This document shows, piece by piece, positions 22,021 through 31,459 of a stretch of 64,000 nt of DNA (positions within the stretch are counted from its first letter, which is position 1; each line of letters opens with the position of its first letter). The stretch is taken from contig CAUEEP010000750.1 of NCBI GenBank assembly GCA_958450365.1, positions 558,001-622,000 on the forward strand, given 5' to 3'. A program made the position numbers and the translations under genes. This DNA is from Mesorhabditis belari. Its lineage: Eukaryota; Nematoda; Chromadorea; Rhabditida; Rhabditidae. Below the pieces are notes generated by a model. That model was not told the DNA's origin. It ran no database searches and saw only the letters and a list, made by a program, of their open reading frames with translations.

Positions 22021-23580
22021 TACAATGAAACTGCACATTTGAATGTTTTAATCGACAAATTTCTAGATCTAGTTACGAATGCCAATTGAATATTGAATAA
22101 TTCAAAAATTTGGTACTTGTGGAGTATCGGGGGGGGGGCACAACGGGTACAAAAATTTTTGTCTTCAAATCAAAAATCTAAGCACTAACAATTCTTAAAT
22201 GATGTCCAACTAAGAGAAAAAATGCAAAAAGAATCGATTTCGACTTGTCAATTTTTTGTTGATAGGTCGAGAAATTTTGTCTTTTGACCTAATCAAAACA
22301 TCAACGGTGCTGGCCATGGAATTCACCAACTTTGATACGCCATATCTACAGAAGTACTTGACAGAACCCATTGATAGTGTTATGTATTCTGAAAGCTCAG
22401 GTTGAACTCTACACGATGGTAGTAGTTTTTCTATATGTTTTCTATTTTATTCAGGTTTTTGCCCTTCTGAACACCAAAGTTGAAACCTAGAAATTTTCAA
22501 AGTCACTTTTCATCGCGATACTGTCGTCAAATCGTGCTGAACGTGTGTTTTTTGGAATCTACGCAAAAAAATTGGCCCAGGAAAGTGGAATTTGAATAAT
22601 TGCAACTGGGATATCTTAGGAGAATTGATTAGGTCAAAAGACAAAATTTCTCGACCTATCAACAAAAAATTGACAAGTCGAAATCGATTTTTTTTTGCAT
22701 TTTTTCTCTGAGTTGGACATCATTTAAGAATTGTTAGTGCTTAGATTTTTGATTTGAAGACAAATGGTTTTTTCAAACTACGTACTCGTTGTGGGGGGTC
22801 TTTCAATATCCGGGGGGGTAAAATTTTAAGATCCGGGGGGGTAAAATTTTATATACGTTATATACGACCCCTTTTAAAGATATTCAGCCGCTTAAGTGAT
22901 TTGGTGACAAATTCCCTTCAAATGTAAAGATATTCAATTTATTGAGGTGATTACTTGATTACGTGATTCGAGGTGATACTCGATCAAAAACGTAACTTCT
23001 ACAAAATTTTTTTATGTCATTATTAGAAATGTTGATAATATCCTAGTTGGCGGCAAACATTTTCACACTAAATTGATGAAATTCTATTTAAAACGCTAAA
23101 ATTAACGCAAAATGATATAAGTTTAAAGGTTTAAGTTTAAGGGTTTAACAAAAGGTTAAACATTTGCCTCAAGAATTTCATTTTTAGTTACAAAGCCTAT
23201 GGTAAATGTAAAATTTCACGGAATTTGCGTTAATCTATTGATCTTTAGACCATTAATCAGATCATGAGCAATATTTTCGTTCTTCTTTTAAACTCTGAAA
23301 GCGATAGGTGCAAAAGATTGATAAAAGTAGCAGAATGGTCAAAAAGTTAAAAAAAAGTATAAAAAAGTTAAAATTTTACCCCCCCCGGATCTTAAAATTT
23401 TACCACCCCGGATATCGAAAGACCCCCCCGGATACTCCGCAATTCAATATTCAATTGGCATTCGTAACTAGATCTAGAAATTTGAAATTACAATGAAACA
23501 GCACATTTGAATGTTTTAATCGACAAATTTCTAGATCTAGTTACGAATGCCAATTGAATATTGAATAATTCAAAAATTTA
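22021..23580. repeat. Two nested fold-backs between 90-bp direct repeats
   Basis: Direct repeats at 22021-22110 and 23490-23580 share GCACATTTGAATGTTTTAAT. Inside, arms 22160-22300 and 22626-22766 are near-perfect inverted repeats (TAGGTCGAGAAATTTTGTCT and complement). A second pair at about 22790-22850 and 23370-23435 carries CCGGGGGGGTAAAATTTTA and its complement. No coding sequence. Confidence 0.8.
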
Positions 23581-23649
23581 AATATAAGCTGGTAAAATGC
23601 TATTGAAAAACTATTGAAAACTTACACTTAAGTAAAATTAAATCTTTTT

Positions 23650-23917
23650 ATCTTACCTGTCCCAATTTGCAAAAGCCAACCAGTTAGCGAAAGAGTACCC
23701 AAAAGAAAAATTTGTGGAAAAGCAAAGCGGTCAACGGTTTGATAGTGAACTCCATTTAACGACACGGCGAACAATCTATTTCTTCATTTTTTTACATCCG
23801 AATCTTCATGCAAACCGATTGATGGAAAAGGGAACTGTCATCAGCATCAGCAATAAGTTGAGCGCGCTCTCAAAAGAAGTTTCGATGAAGTTGAACATCA
23901 GCCAAGAGAATGGATAG
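23650..23917 (+). other. Possible exon or gene fragment, unidentified
   Basis: Open on + as QFAKANQLAKEYPKEKFVEK, then GQRFDSELHLTTRRTIYF, ending KLNISQENG and a stop at 23915-23917. Composition is coding-like, but there is no clear start, splice site or known motif. 23918-24302 shows only a short repeat of GTCTTTTGGTTGAA (about 24181-24240). Confidence 0.3.
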
Positions 23918-24302
23918 CCGTCCGCTGAAACACAGTACCAGCTAAAGATAAGTTTGAGAAGAGCTGAACGAATGCAAAAACGTCAAAATGCAAACGATCC
24001 GATTGTATCTGCCAACTGAAAGCAAGAATTTGGCGATCAAATCCGCTAGCAAATAATGTTTAACTCCTCGACACAACTTCTCATTTCTCACAATTATCCG
24101 CATGGTGTAGACGAGAAGTAATATCTCGATTGTGCTTGTCTGAAATTGTGATAAGAAAAGGTGTGCTAACTGCTTTTGATTGAAGTCTTTTGGTTGAAGT
24201 CTTTTGGTTGAAGGCTTTTTGGTTGGTCTTTTGGTTGAAGTCTTTAAGATGTGCTAGGCAAAGGTCTAGCATTTTCAATTAAACAATAACAAAGATCTAT
24301 TA

Positions 24303-24886
24303 TTAGGTTTTTCGGATATAAACAAGCGTTACTAGACTTTTTGTTGTGAGAGAAGCTTTTAAAACATGTCTTTCTTTATTTAAAAGTACGTTATCTTGTG
24401 CATATTTGGAATCTTTTTAAACGGATAATTTCTTATTTTCAAGTTCTTTTTTTCTTGCTTTAGATGACCGATTTGAAATATCAAGTTCGCGTCTGCCTAC
24501 TTTACGACTTCAAATTGGGCAAAACACTCGCGGAATCCCATCGAGATCCCATCGAGCTTTGGTCAAAGCATTTGGGAATGATGTATTGTTCGAAAGCCGA
24601 TGCCGAGTCTGGTTCCAACGCTTTCGGAACGGTGATGAAAGTCTCGAGGATGATGAACACTCTCGTCGACCTCAAGCGGTAGACAACGATATTTTGAGGG
24701 TTGCAATCGAATCGGATCCATGTCAAACGACGCGTGGACTTGCTCAACAGTTTCTATGTTCAAATTCTACCATTGATGAGCATCTCCCATTGGAAAGGCG
24801 AGCCATTGGAAAGGCGATCAGATGCGGGTAATGGCTTCCTCACGAGTTAAGCATTACAAACGCTTGTTTATATCCGAACAACCTAA
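24303..24886 (+). mobile_element. Deleted mariner (584 bp) with transposase N-terminus
   Basis: Inverted ends share TTAGGTT and TCGGATATAAACAAGCG and are flanked by TA (24301-24302, 24887-24888). The transposase N-terminus reads VCLLYDFKLGKTLAESHR. After an 11-bp tandem duplication (ATCCCATCGAG twice near 24540-24557) that breaks the frame, it continues VKAFGNDVLFESRCRVWFQR and RNGDESLEDDEHSRRP, the paired helix-turn-helix of mariners. The catalytic domain is deleted. Confidence 0.85.
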
Positions 24887-24978
24887 TAGTTTACTTTAAA
24901 AGCTTTTGGTTTCAAGTGCAAAATTTTTACTAAGACAACTATTAAGAATTGAAGCGACTAAACGTAAAACTAACCGTA

Positions 24979-25293
24979 TTAAGAATTGAATTGCTTAAAC
25001 TTAAAACTGACTATTGAAAAGAGCACAATGACGGGTAGATCGGTGCCGGGTGGAGTCGCGGGTCTAATCGGTAATCCATTGAGCGTCAAATTTCCGAATA
25101 CCGCATGCCAAGCCCAGGGTAATTTTGCGTATCTAAATGGGCAATCCGGTTCACTGAGCGGATCTGGATGAACAAAATAGTCGGTGAGCTCGACAACTGT
25201 GGCATTAAAGTAGGCCTCGTAGGAGGGGAAATTTGGTGGAAAGTCGCCGATTGGTCCGACTGTCTGGCTGCTGTCTGGCTGGCTGGCGGACAT
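24979..25293 (-). pseudogene. Possible PAF-AH-like N-terminal exon (orphan)
   Basis: The minus-strand frame encodes 104 residues including SYEAYFNATVVELTDYF, CPFRYAKLPWAWHAVFGNL and TPPGTDLPVIVLFS. The last block resembles the PAF-AH segment leading into the FSHGLG oxyanion region, and the aromatic YAKLPWAWH block resembles the family's preceding segment. The following exon, which should start with SHGL, was not found to the left. The segment is more GC-rich than its flanks. It could be a relic of a duplicated PAF-AH gene or an unrelated exon. Confidence 0.35.
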
Positions 25294-25382
25294 TCACAGA
25301 AACGACAGCGTCGAATCATCGAATCCTTTAATCCATCTATTTATATTGAAATCTTTGTGTGTTTTCAAAGTTTCCCTAATTA

Positions 25383-25745
25383 AAACCTTTCAAATCATAA
25401 TTTAAACCTTTTCTTTTTTTTCACAAATTAATTCTTTCTATTCTGTAATTTCCCCCCCAAAAAAAAAACCTTTTTTTTTAAACGTTTTAAACAGATGCTT
25501 CAAAAATCATGTACTATTTAAAAAAAAATAAGTTCAAGCAAAAAAATTACCCAATTAAATGACTTTTTCAATTCCCTACGCACAAATTAGAACTTATAAT
25601 TTGAGCAAAATTGTTGGAACTTGATGAAAAGTTCTTTCCTTGATCCTTGCAAAGTAAAACCTTTAAAAACAAGTTTTCATATCAAAAACTTAAAAGACCA
25701 ACTATGTGCAATATTAATATTAATATATTATTTGATATTGTTAGT
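25383..25745. other. No feature seen
   Basis: Very AT-rich sequence with homopolymer runs. No gene or repeat that I can support. Confidence 0.4.
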
Positions 25746-26300
25746 TGTATTGGGTTGAAATATAATGAGCAAAACTCGAATTTATTTGTCCTTATAAAGT
25801 GTGTTTCAAATTCTTAAGCGCACTATGAAAATATTTTGATTTATCGACAAAGGTTTACCATACTAAAGGTGAAAGATCAAAACTAATCATCTGTACAAGC
25901 ATCAGAACGATTAATTACTTGAAAAATGAGATTTAGCATTGAAGTGATGAGATTTTGAGGCTCTGACTACTATCGTATCTGGTCCTAGGATGCGCGAGAC
26001 TCAACCAGGTCCAGGCCTAAGCTTATTCAGCTAAAGATACTGTGGGACATCCAGGATTAATGAAAATTGAAAGATAGACAGGCTTTACAATATTCTTAGC
26101 TGAATATTTGAACGATAGCCATTCAGCGCTCCAGGATCGCTCCAGCGTCGAGCAGAGACGTCGAGATCACTCCAAGCCAAACAAATCGCTGGTTTGAGTG
26201 TAAAAACGGCTCGAAACTGACGATGATTCTTGTAGACAGCTCGTTAATAATATTGGGCTGAAATATAATGCGGGAAAATCTCTAAACTATAGTGTATTTG
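25745..26300. repeat. Tc1-derived dispersed repeat copy
   Basis: One full unit of the family at 2230-4380. It is bounded by TTGGGTTGAAATATAATG (25749) and TTGGGCTGAAATATAATG (26255). It contains CATCTGTACAAGCATCAGAA and CGCTCCAGCGTCGAGCAGAG. Confidence 0.8.
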
Positions 26301-26609
26301 TCCTTATATACCGTTGTCGATTTAAAATGAAATTTTGGATTTTGGCTTTTTTGCATCACATTTAAGACGAATCCCTGAAAAATATAGTCAAAAAATTTTC
26401 GATGGGAACTAAATCGACTATTCTGCATCGAATTAAAGTGATCTTGGACTTGTCAGACCACTCTAGACCTACTCCATAGGACTTAGTACGGTCACTAGGT
26501 CACTGAAACGAGACTAAGACCATTTTGTAGCGATGCAGTTTAGACAATTAGGACCCGGAGATGGACAATTGGGTAAAGGGACATGAACCGATTCATCACA
26601 AGTCAACTA

Positions 26610-26730
26610 TGTTGGAGGGAATGCGACAAGAACTGGCTCATGGCTTCTTTGATTTGAATGTTAGCCTACTTTACTTTGTTCTAGATGATGAACGTTTCAT
26701 CGTGTCAATGGAGACAATGGATAGGTGATA
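26610..26730 (+). other. Triplicated short coding-like segment (MRQELAHGFFDLNV)
   Basis: MRQELAHGFFDLNVSLLYF then VLDDERFIVSMETMDR, ending at TAGGTGATATGG, which could be a splice donor. Nearly the same peptide is encoded at 55795-55945 (minus) and 56171-56275 (+). No known family. 26300-26560 upstream holds nothing recognisable. Confidence 0.35.
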
Positions 26731-26841
26731 TGGCTGGGTATGGATACGCTTGTTTCATCATCGAAAACGAGGGTTGCCGAATTGGGAGAGAATGAAAAGT
26801 AGCTGTAAATTGAAATCAATTTATTTCACTCATGCTGTTGT

Positions 26842-27195
26842 TTGTTTTTTAATTCAGCAGAAATTTTTAAGAACTTTGTTTTCAAGAGCTCACTAACCTC
26901 TGCGATTTCTCACGCAGCTTGCTACAACTCTAGAGGCGTAAAGTCGAACGACTCTAACTCGGCGACTCTAACTTCCTCTCTAGATTCACTAACAGACACT
27001 AACCGACTGCGCCACAAATTCGATTGGACAAGTGAAACCGGAAAGGCTTAAAAGGCTGAAAAATCCATGATAAAAATCAGTAATGCATGCTATTTTTGGA
27101 GCTTTTTGAAGTGAATCTAAAAAATTGAACCAAATACAAACCAAGCGAAAAAATAATAACAATAAACCTAACATAAAATAAAACAGAAACATCAA
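26842..27195 (-). other. Conserved hydrophobic ORF with tRNA-like segment (copy in arm A)
   Basis: The minus frame begins MMFLFYFMLGLLLLFFRLVC and has a partner at 55366-55572. At 26927-27013 both copies carry a tRNA-like stretch: GTGGCGCAGTCGGTTAGTG resembles an A box/D arm, and GTTCGACTT a B box. AATCTAGAGG pairs with CGCCTCTAGA-type sequence. It is probably a tRNA-derived repeat read through by chance; the shared frame may only reflect recent duplication. Confidence 0.3.
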
Positions 27196-27204
27196 GAGCA
27201 GCTA

Positions 27205-27724
27205 TTGGGTTGGGGAGAATGAGTCGGCGCCCAACTTTAAAGGGACTTTTTGCACACATAAAGCCTTCTTTAAACATACGTTTGGTTTCATCAAAAGGAT
27301 CCACTATTTCTCTACAAAATCACTTTTGAGAGATTCCACAAAGCTTTTCTTTCGTGGAGTTTATGAACTTCCAAACGCAGCTGGTTAAAATGGCAAAGAG
27401 TCCGACTCATCATTTGAACAGTTTCTTTCACATAAACCTTCTTTGGTGTTTATATAAAAAAGATAGAGCACATTCAATTACATAAGTTGCCAAATTTGCA
27501 AGAAGATCCCATCAATGGTTTTTTCTAGATGACAGTTTGTAGTTTTTGTGGAAAGATGACCTTTTCTTGAGCTGAGACGATGTTTGAGTTTTCTTTTAAA
27601 TGTCATTTTGTAGAGAATTAGTTAACCATTCTACTCATATCAAACGCATATTATTTGACGAAGTCGAATAGAAGTTTTAGACATTTTTTTGATTTTCGGC
27701 GCCGACTCATTCTCCCCAACCTAA
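27205..27724. mobile_element. Mariner-like MITE, 520 bp
   Basis: Terminal inverted repeats TTGGGTTGGGGAGAATGAGT and ACTCATTCTCCCCAACCTAA, both with the inner GGCGCC, are flanked by TA (27203-27204, 27725-27726). Paralogous sites at about 56575 and 55355 lack it and read AGCAGCTACTATGAG and AGGAGCTATTATGAA, which marks a clean insertion here. Confidence 0.85.
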
Positions 27725-27774
27725 TACTATGAAGCTCTAAAATCAACATTGACTTTCCGCATCCCTGAAAAAAC

Positions 27775-28395
27775 ATTCTTACTCAATTTTTTGCTTCTCA
27801 AAGTATCGTTAAATTTTTTTTAATGGTAAAAGGCGTCGTAGTGGTAAAAAGATAAGAGATTTTATATTATTTTCTTTTATTTTTTTAGAGAGAAAGAAAA
27901 TTATCAGTTGAATTAACGAGTTTTGAAAGTTGACGTAAAAGCGTTATGAAATGGCTACGCCCAATGTTTTTGGATATTTGTGCGGTTGAGGGCACTTTTT
28001 TTAAAACCACTTTATCTGACGTAGTTCTTTTTTGCACGTGTACATTTTTGTTGATAAACGGTTTATTGTAACTCGATCTAATGTTACATGAAATTTTTTT
28101 TCATGAGTTACATGAAATTTTTATGAGTGTGGGCGCCCTAATGGTGACAAGATAAGAGATTTTTTTATTATTTTCTTTTTACTTTCTAGAGAGAAAGAAA
28201 TTTATCAGTGAAATTAACGAGTTTTGAAAGTTGACGTAAAAGCGTTATGAAATGGCTACGCCCAATGTTTTTGGATATTTGTGGGGTTGAGGGCACTATA
28301 TGTTTTTTTAAAACCACTTTATCTAACGTAGTTTTTTTGTACATGTACATTTTTGTTAATAAACGGTTTATGGTAACTCGATCTAACGATTTAGG
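27775..28395 (+). repeat. Two tandem copies of a 300-bp dispersed repeat
   Basis: Each copy contains GATAAGAGATTTT, GAGTTTTGAAAGTTGACGTA, AAGCGTTATGAAATGGCTAC, GCCCAATGTTTTTGGATATT and CCACTTTATCTGACGTAG. Further copies lie at 29805-30110, 38935-39185, 39575-39790, 43230-43495, 54980-55255, 56285-56510 and 57475-57690. Non-coding; element class unknown. Confidence 0.85.
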
Positions 28396-28770
28396 TTAAA
28401 AGTCTGTTTGTTTTCTTTATGACTTCTATATAACGATTTTTGATTTAACGGCTCCATTTCGCCGTCCCGACAGAGTCATGAAAGTCGGTAAGTGAAAGTT
28501 GGGCTTCAATAAATAGTCAATGCCAAAGTGCCAAAAAATAAATGCCAAAAATCACTCCAGTGTATTATCCCGATTCACGGAGTTTCACTGGAAGAGGGCG
28601 AACACTTGTGCTGTTGTCATCTTGGGGGGTGTATTTTAGATCCGTTTCGGCTAGTACTTAGTCAAAGTTAGTCCAGAAGTCCAGAAGGCAAGAGATTGAG
28701 CTGTGATAATGCACCTGCAAGGTACGCTCCTCTCACTTATCCAGTATTGCTTGTATATATCGAGAAGGGA

Positions 28771-28884
28771 AAATAGCGCATAAGGCCTCCGCCGAAGATG
28801 ACAACAAGGTTGTTACCTGAGTTGGAACAAGGTTGTTGGAAGAACCTTTTGTCATCTTGGAGGGGAGGTCTTCTGCGCTATTTA
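28771..28884. repeat. Hairpin element (GCGCATAAGACCTCC family)
   Basis: Arms AATAGCGCATAAGGCCTCC and GAGGTCTTCTGCGCTATT enclose a GATGACAACAAGG and CTTTTGTCATCTTGG pair. About 114 bp. Confidence 0.8.
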
Positions 28885-29006
28885 ATAGAAATAGAAAAGT
28901 ACCGTGCTTTGCTTACAGCTTGATGCTCTTGGTGACGTGATATATATCAGGCAGGGCTTGTGCGTAACCAAATCTTCAGAGAATGTCCGTTAAATTTTCC
29001 GAGATG

Positions 29007-29130
29007 AGAATGTCCGTTAAACAGGGTTCATAGCGTATAAGACCTCCCCCCAAGATGACAACAAGTTTTACCTGTGCCGTCTTAGAACCTTTTGTCATCT
29101 TGGGGGAAGCCTTATGCGCTATGAATGTCC
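29007..29130. repeat. Hairpin element (GCGCATAAGACCTCC family)
   Basis: The left end AGAATGTCCGTTAAACAGGG continues into TTCATAGCGTATAAGACCTC, then AAGATGACAACAAG. The right arm has CTTTTGTCATCTTGGGGG and CTTATGCGCTATGAA. Confidence 0.85.
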
Positions 29131-29229
29131 TTCTAGTTTTTTTTGGTGGTTTGTTGTGATTCGGATTAGAAATCTTCCTCGTCATCGAGTCTTTTAATGT
29201 TTTATTTTTATACTTCTTATACTTACTTC

Positions 29230-29400
29230 TTGCCTATCCCTGCTGTTAAAGAGATAGTAATTTTCCCCCTACGCCTCCCCTGCGCCACGGTGGGAGCCGG
29301 GGGGTCACTCGGCTAGGGTTTACCCCGGGAGCCGCGCCTTACCATCGTGTATCCGTCCAACGGCGCAGGCGCTAAAGCACCATGGGATTTTACCGAGTCT
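29230..29400 (-). repeat. GC-rich interspersed repeat, inverted copy
   Basis: Contains CCTATCCCTGCTGTTAAAGA, CTCGGCTAGGGTTTACCCCG and AAGCACCATGGGATTTTACC, the complement of the repeats at 14960-15165 and 53870-54065. Confidence 0.75.
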
Positions 29401-29503
29401 GGTTCTCACTCAGGCGCACGGAGAACATCCACTTCCATGATCCTCCACAAAAATTAATGCTTCTTTATGACCCCCATAAACGTTGTTTGCCAGAAAGGGG
29501 GCA

Positions 29504-29777
29504 GGACGAGCTGAGAACGAGGACGAGCTGAGAACGAGGACGAGCTGAGAACGAGGACGAGCTGAGAACGAGGACGAGCTGAGAACGAGGACGAGCTGAG
29601 AACGAGGACGAGCTGAGAACGAGGACGAGCTGAGAACGAGGACGAGCTGAGAACGAGGACGAGCTGAGAACGAGGACGAGCTGAGAACGAGGACGAGCTG
29701 AGAACGAGGACGAGCTGAGAACGAGGACGAGCTGAGAACGAGGACGAGCTGAGAACGAGGACGAGCTGAGAACGAGA
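29504..29777. repeat. 17-bp minisatellite, unit GGACGAGCTGAGAACGA
   Basis: Sixteen virtually identical units; only the first and last are partial. The near-total lack of divergence is unlike the other arrays here and suggests very recent expansion. One strand is strongly purine-rich. The SSSFSARPRSQ frame is an artefact. Confidence 0.95.
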
Positions 29778-29804
29778 ACTTGCCGCATCCCTGAAGAAAT
29801 ATTC

Positions 29805-30110
29805 TTACTCAATTTTTAGCTTCTCAAAATATCGTTACATGAAATTTTTATGAGTGCAGCGCCCTAATGGTGACAAGATAAGAGATTTTTTTTATTATTT
29901 TCTTTTTACTTTCTAGAGACAAGAAATTTATTAGTGGAATCACCGAGTTTTGAAAGTTGACGTGAAAGCGTTATAAAATGGCTACGCCCAATGTTTTTGG
30001 ATATTTGTGGGGCACTTTGCTTCAAAGCCACTTTATCTGACGTAGTTTTTTTTGTACATGTCCATTTTTGTCGATAAACGGTTTATTGTAACTCGATCTA
30101 ACGATTTAAG
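29805..30110 (+). repeat. 300-bp dispersed repeat copy
   Basis: Same blocks as 27775-28395 (AAGCGTTATAAAATGGCTAC, GCCCAATGTTTTTGGATATT). It directly follows the 17-bp minisatellite. Confidence 0.8.
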
Positions 30111-30214
30111 TTAAAAGTCTTGTGTTTTGTGTTTTCCTTATTACTTCTATATAACGATTTTTGATATAACGACTCCATTTCGCCGTCCCGGCAGAGTCAT
30201 TAAATCGATCGACT

Positions 30215-30805
30215 GTATAATACAGGGTATGACGAAATTACCTGGACAACTTTTTGGGAAAGTATCTAGGAAATGGCTAATTTATTCCAAAAGTCTCAAG
30301 TGTTAAATAGAGAATTGTAGCCCTTAATCTTGGCAACAATTATCTACCAAAAACTTCCCGATTCGACTTATAGAACTCATTTAGCAAGCACTTGAACCAA
30401 CGCTAGTCGAAATCTCTCCGGCAAATTTGTCATTTCGCCCCTTTTCTCGATAAAAACTTTTTAAAAATAAGTTTTCCAATATTTCTTTAATGGAAAAATA
30501 GTGTTTAACATCATTAACTAACATTAAGAATCAAATTTAATTGTTTTGGCTGAAGTGACATAATCAAAATTGAAGTTGTTGTCAAGCGGCCAAATGACAG
30601 ATTCGCCGGAGAGATCTCGACGCGCATTCAAGTGCTTGTTAAATGAGTTGTATAAGTCGAATCGGAATGTTTTTGGTAGATAAATATAGCCAAGATTAAG
30701 GGCTACAATTCTCTATTTAACACTTGAGACTTTTGGAATAAATTAAACGTGCGACTATTATTTTTTCAAAAAGTTGTGCGGGTAATTTCGCCGCACCCCG
30801 TCTAG
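30215..30805. mobile_element. Fold-back element (CAGGGTATGACGAA family), about 590 bp
   Basis: Ends ACAGGGTATGACGAAATTAC and GTAATTTCGCCGCACCCCGT are imperfect inverted repeats. Inner arms repeat TAAATAGAGAATTGTAGCCC and its complement GGGCTACAATTCTCTATTTA. The body contains GACAGATTCGCCGGAGAGAT. This family also fills 52215-53860 and 56985-58730. No transposase. Confidence 0.8.
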
Positions 30806-31459
30806 CTGCTAAAAGAAGCATTTTTCTCAAAAATTTGTTCAAAAATCTCAAAAAATCTCTTGAACGCATTTGTTGTTGGTCTTTTAAAATCCTTTTGAAA
30901 AGTGAGAACTCTATCTACTTGTTGTTGATTTGTTTTTTGGAATAACACCCGTTTTCTTCAATTTACATCACTTTCCAGGGTTCTGATCAACAAAAAAAGT
31001 TGCTTAAGAAAATCGCTGAAGAGGCTTCTCCTGTAAAAGAAAAGCTTAGGGCTTCTATCGACTTTCGAAACTTTAACAACAACCAAAATGGTTAATATTT
31101 ATGCAAAGAGTGACTTTCACTTGGTGATTGAAGCCTTTCGGAGTGGTGGCTTTGTTCAAATTTGTTCAAAACTCTCAAAAAATCTCTTGAATGCATTCGT
31201 TGTTGATCTTTTTAAATCCCTTTTAAAAGTGAGAACTCTATCTATTTGTTGTTGATTTATTTTTTCGAAATAATATTCATGCCCGTTTTCTTCAATGTTT
31301 ACTTCTTATCTTCAAACTTCAATGTTTCAGGGTTCTTATCAACAAAAAAAATTGCTCAAGAAAATCGCTGAAGAGGCTTCTCTTGTAAAAGAAAAGCTTA
31401 GAGCTTCTATCGACTTTCAAAACTTTTTAACAACTTGAACAACACCAACAACAACAAAA

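Noticed and set aside
27205..27724. Minus-strand ORF at 27077-27304 as a gene
   Set aside because: It starts within the MITE and runs across its border into flanking sequence.
29465..29812. SSSFSARPRSQ-repeat protein on the minus strand
   Set aside because: Translation of the 17-bp minisatellite. Unit length 17 is not a multiple of three and every frame is open by chance.
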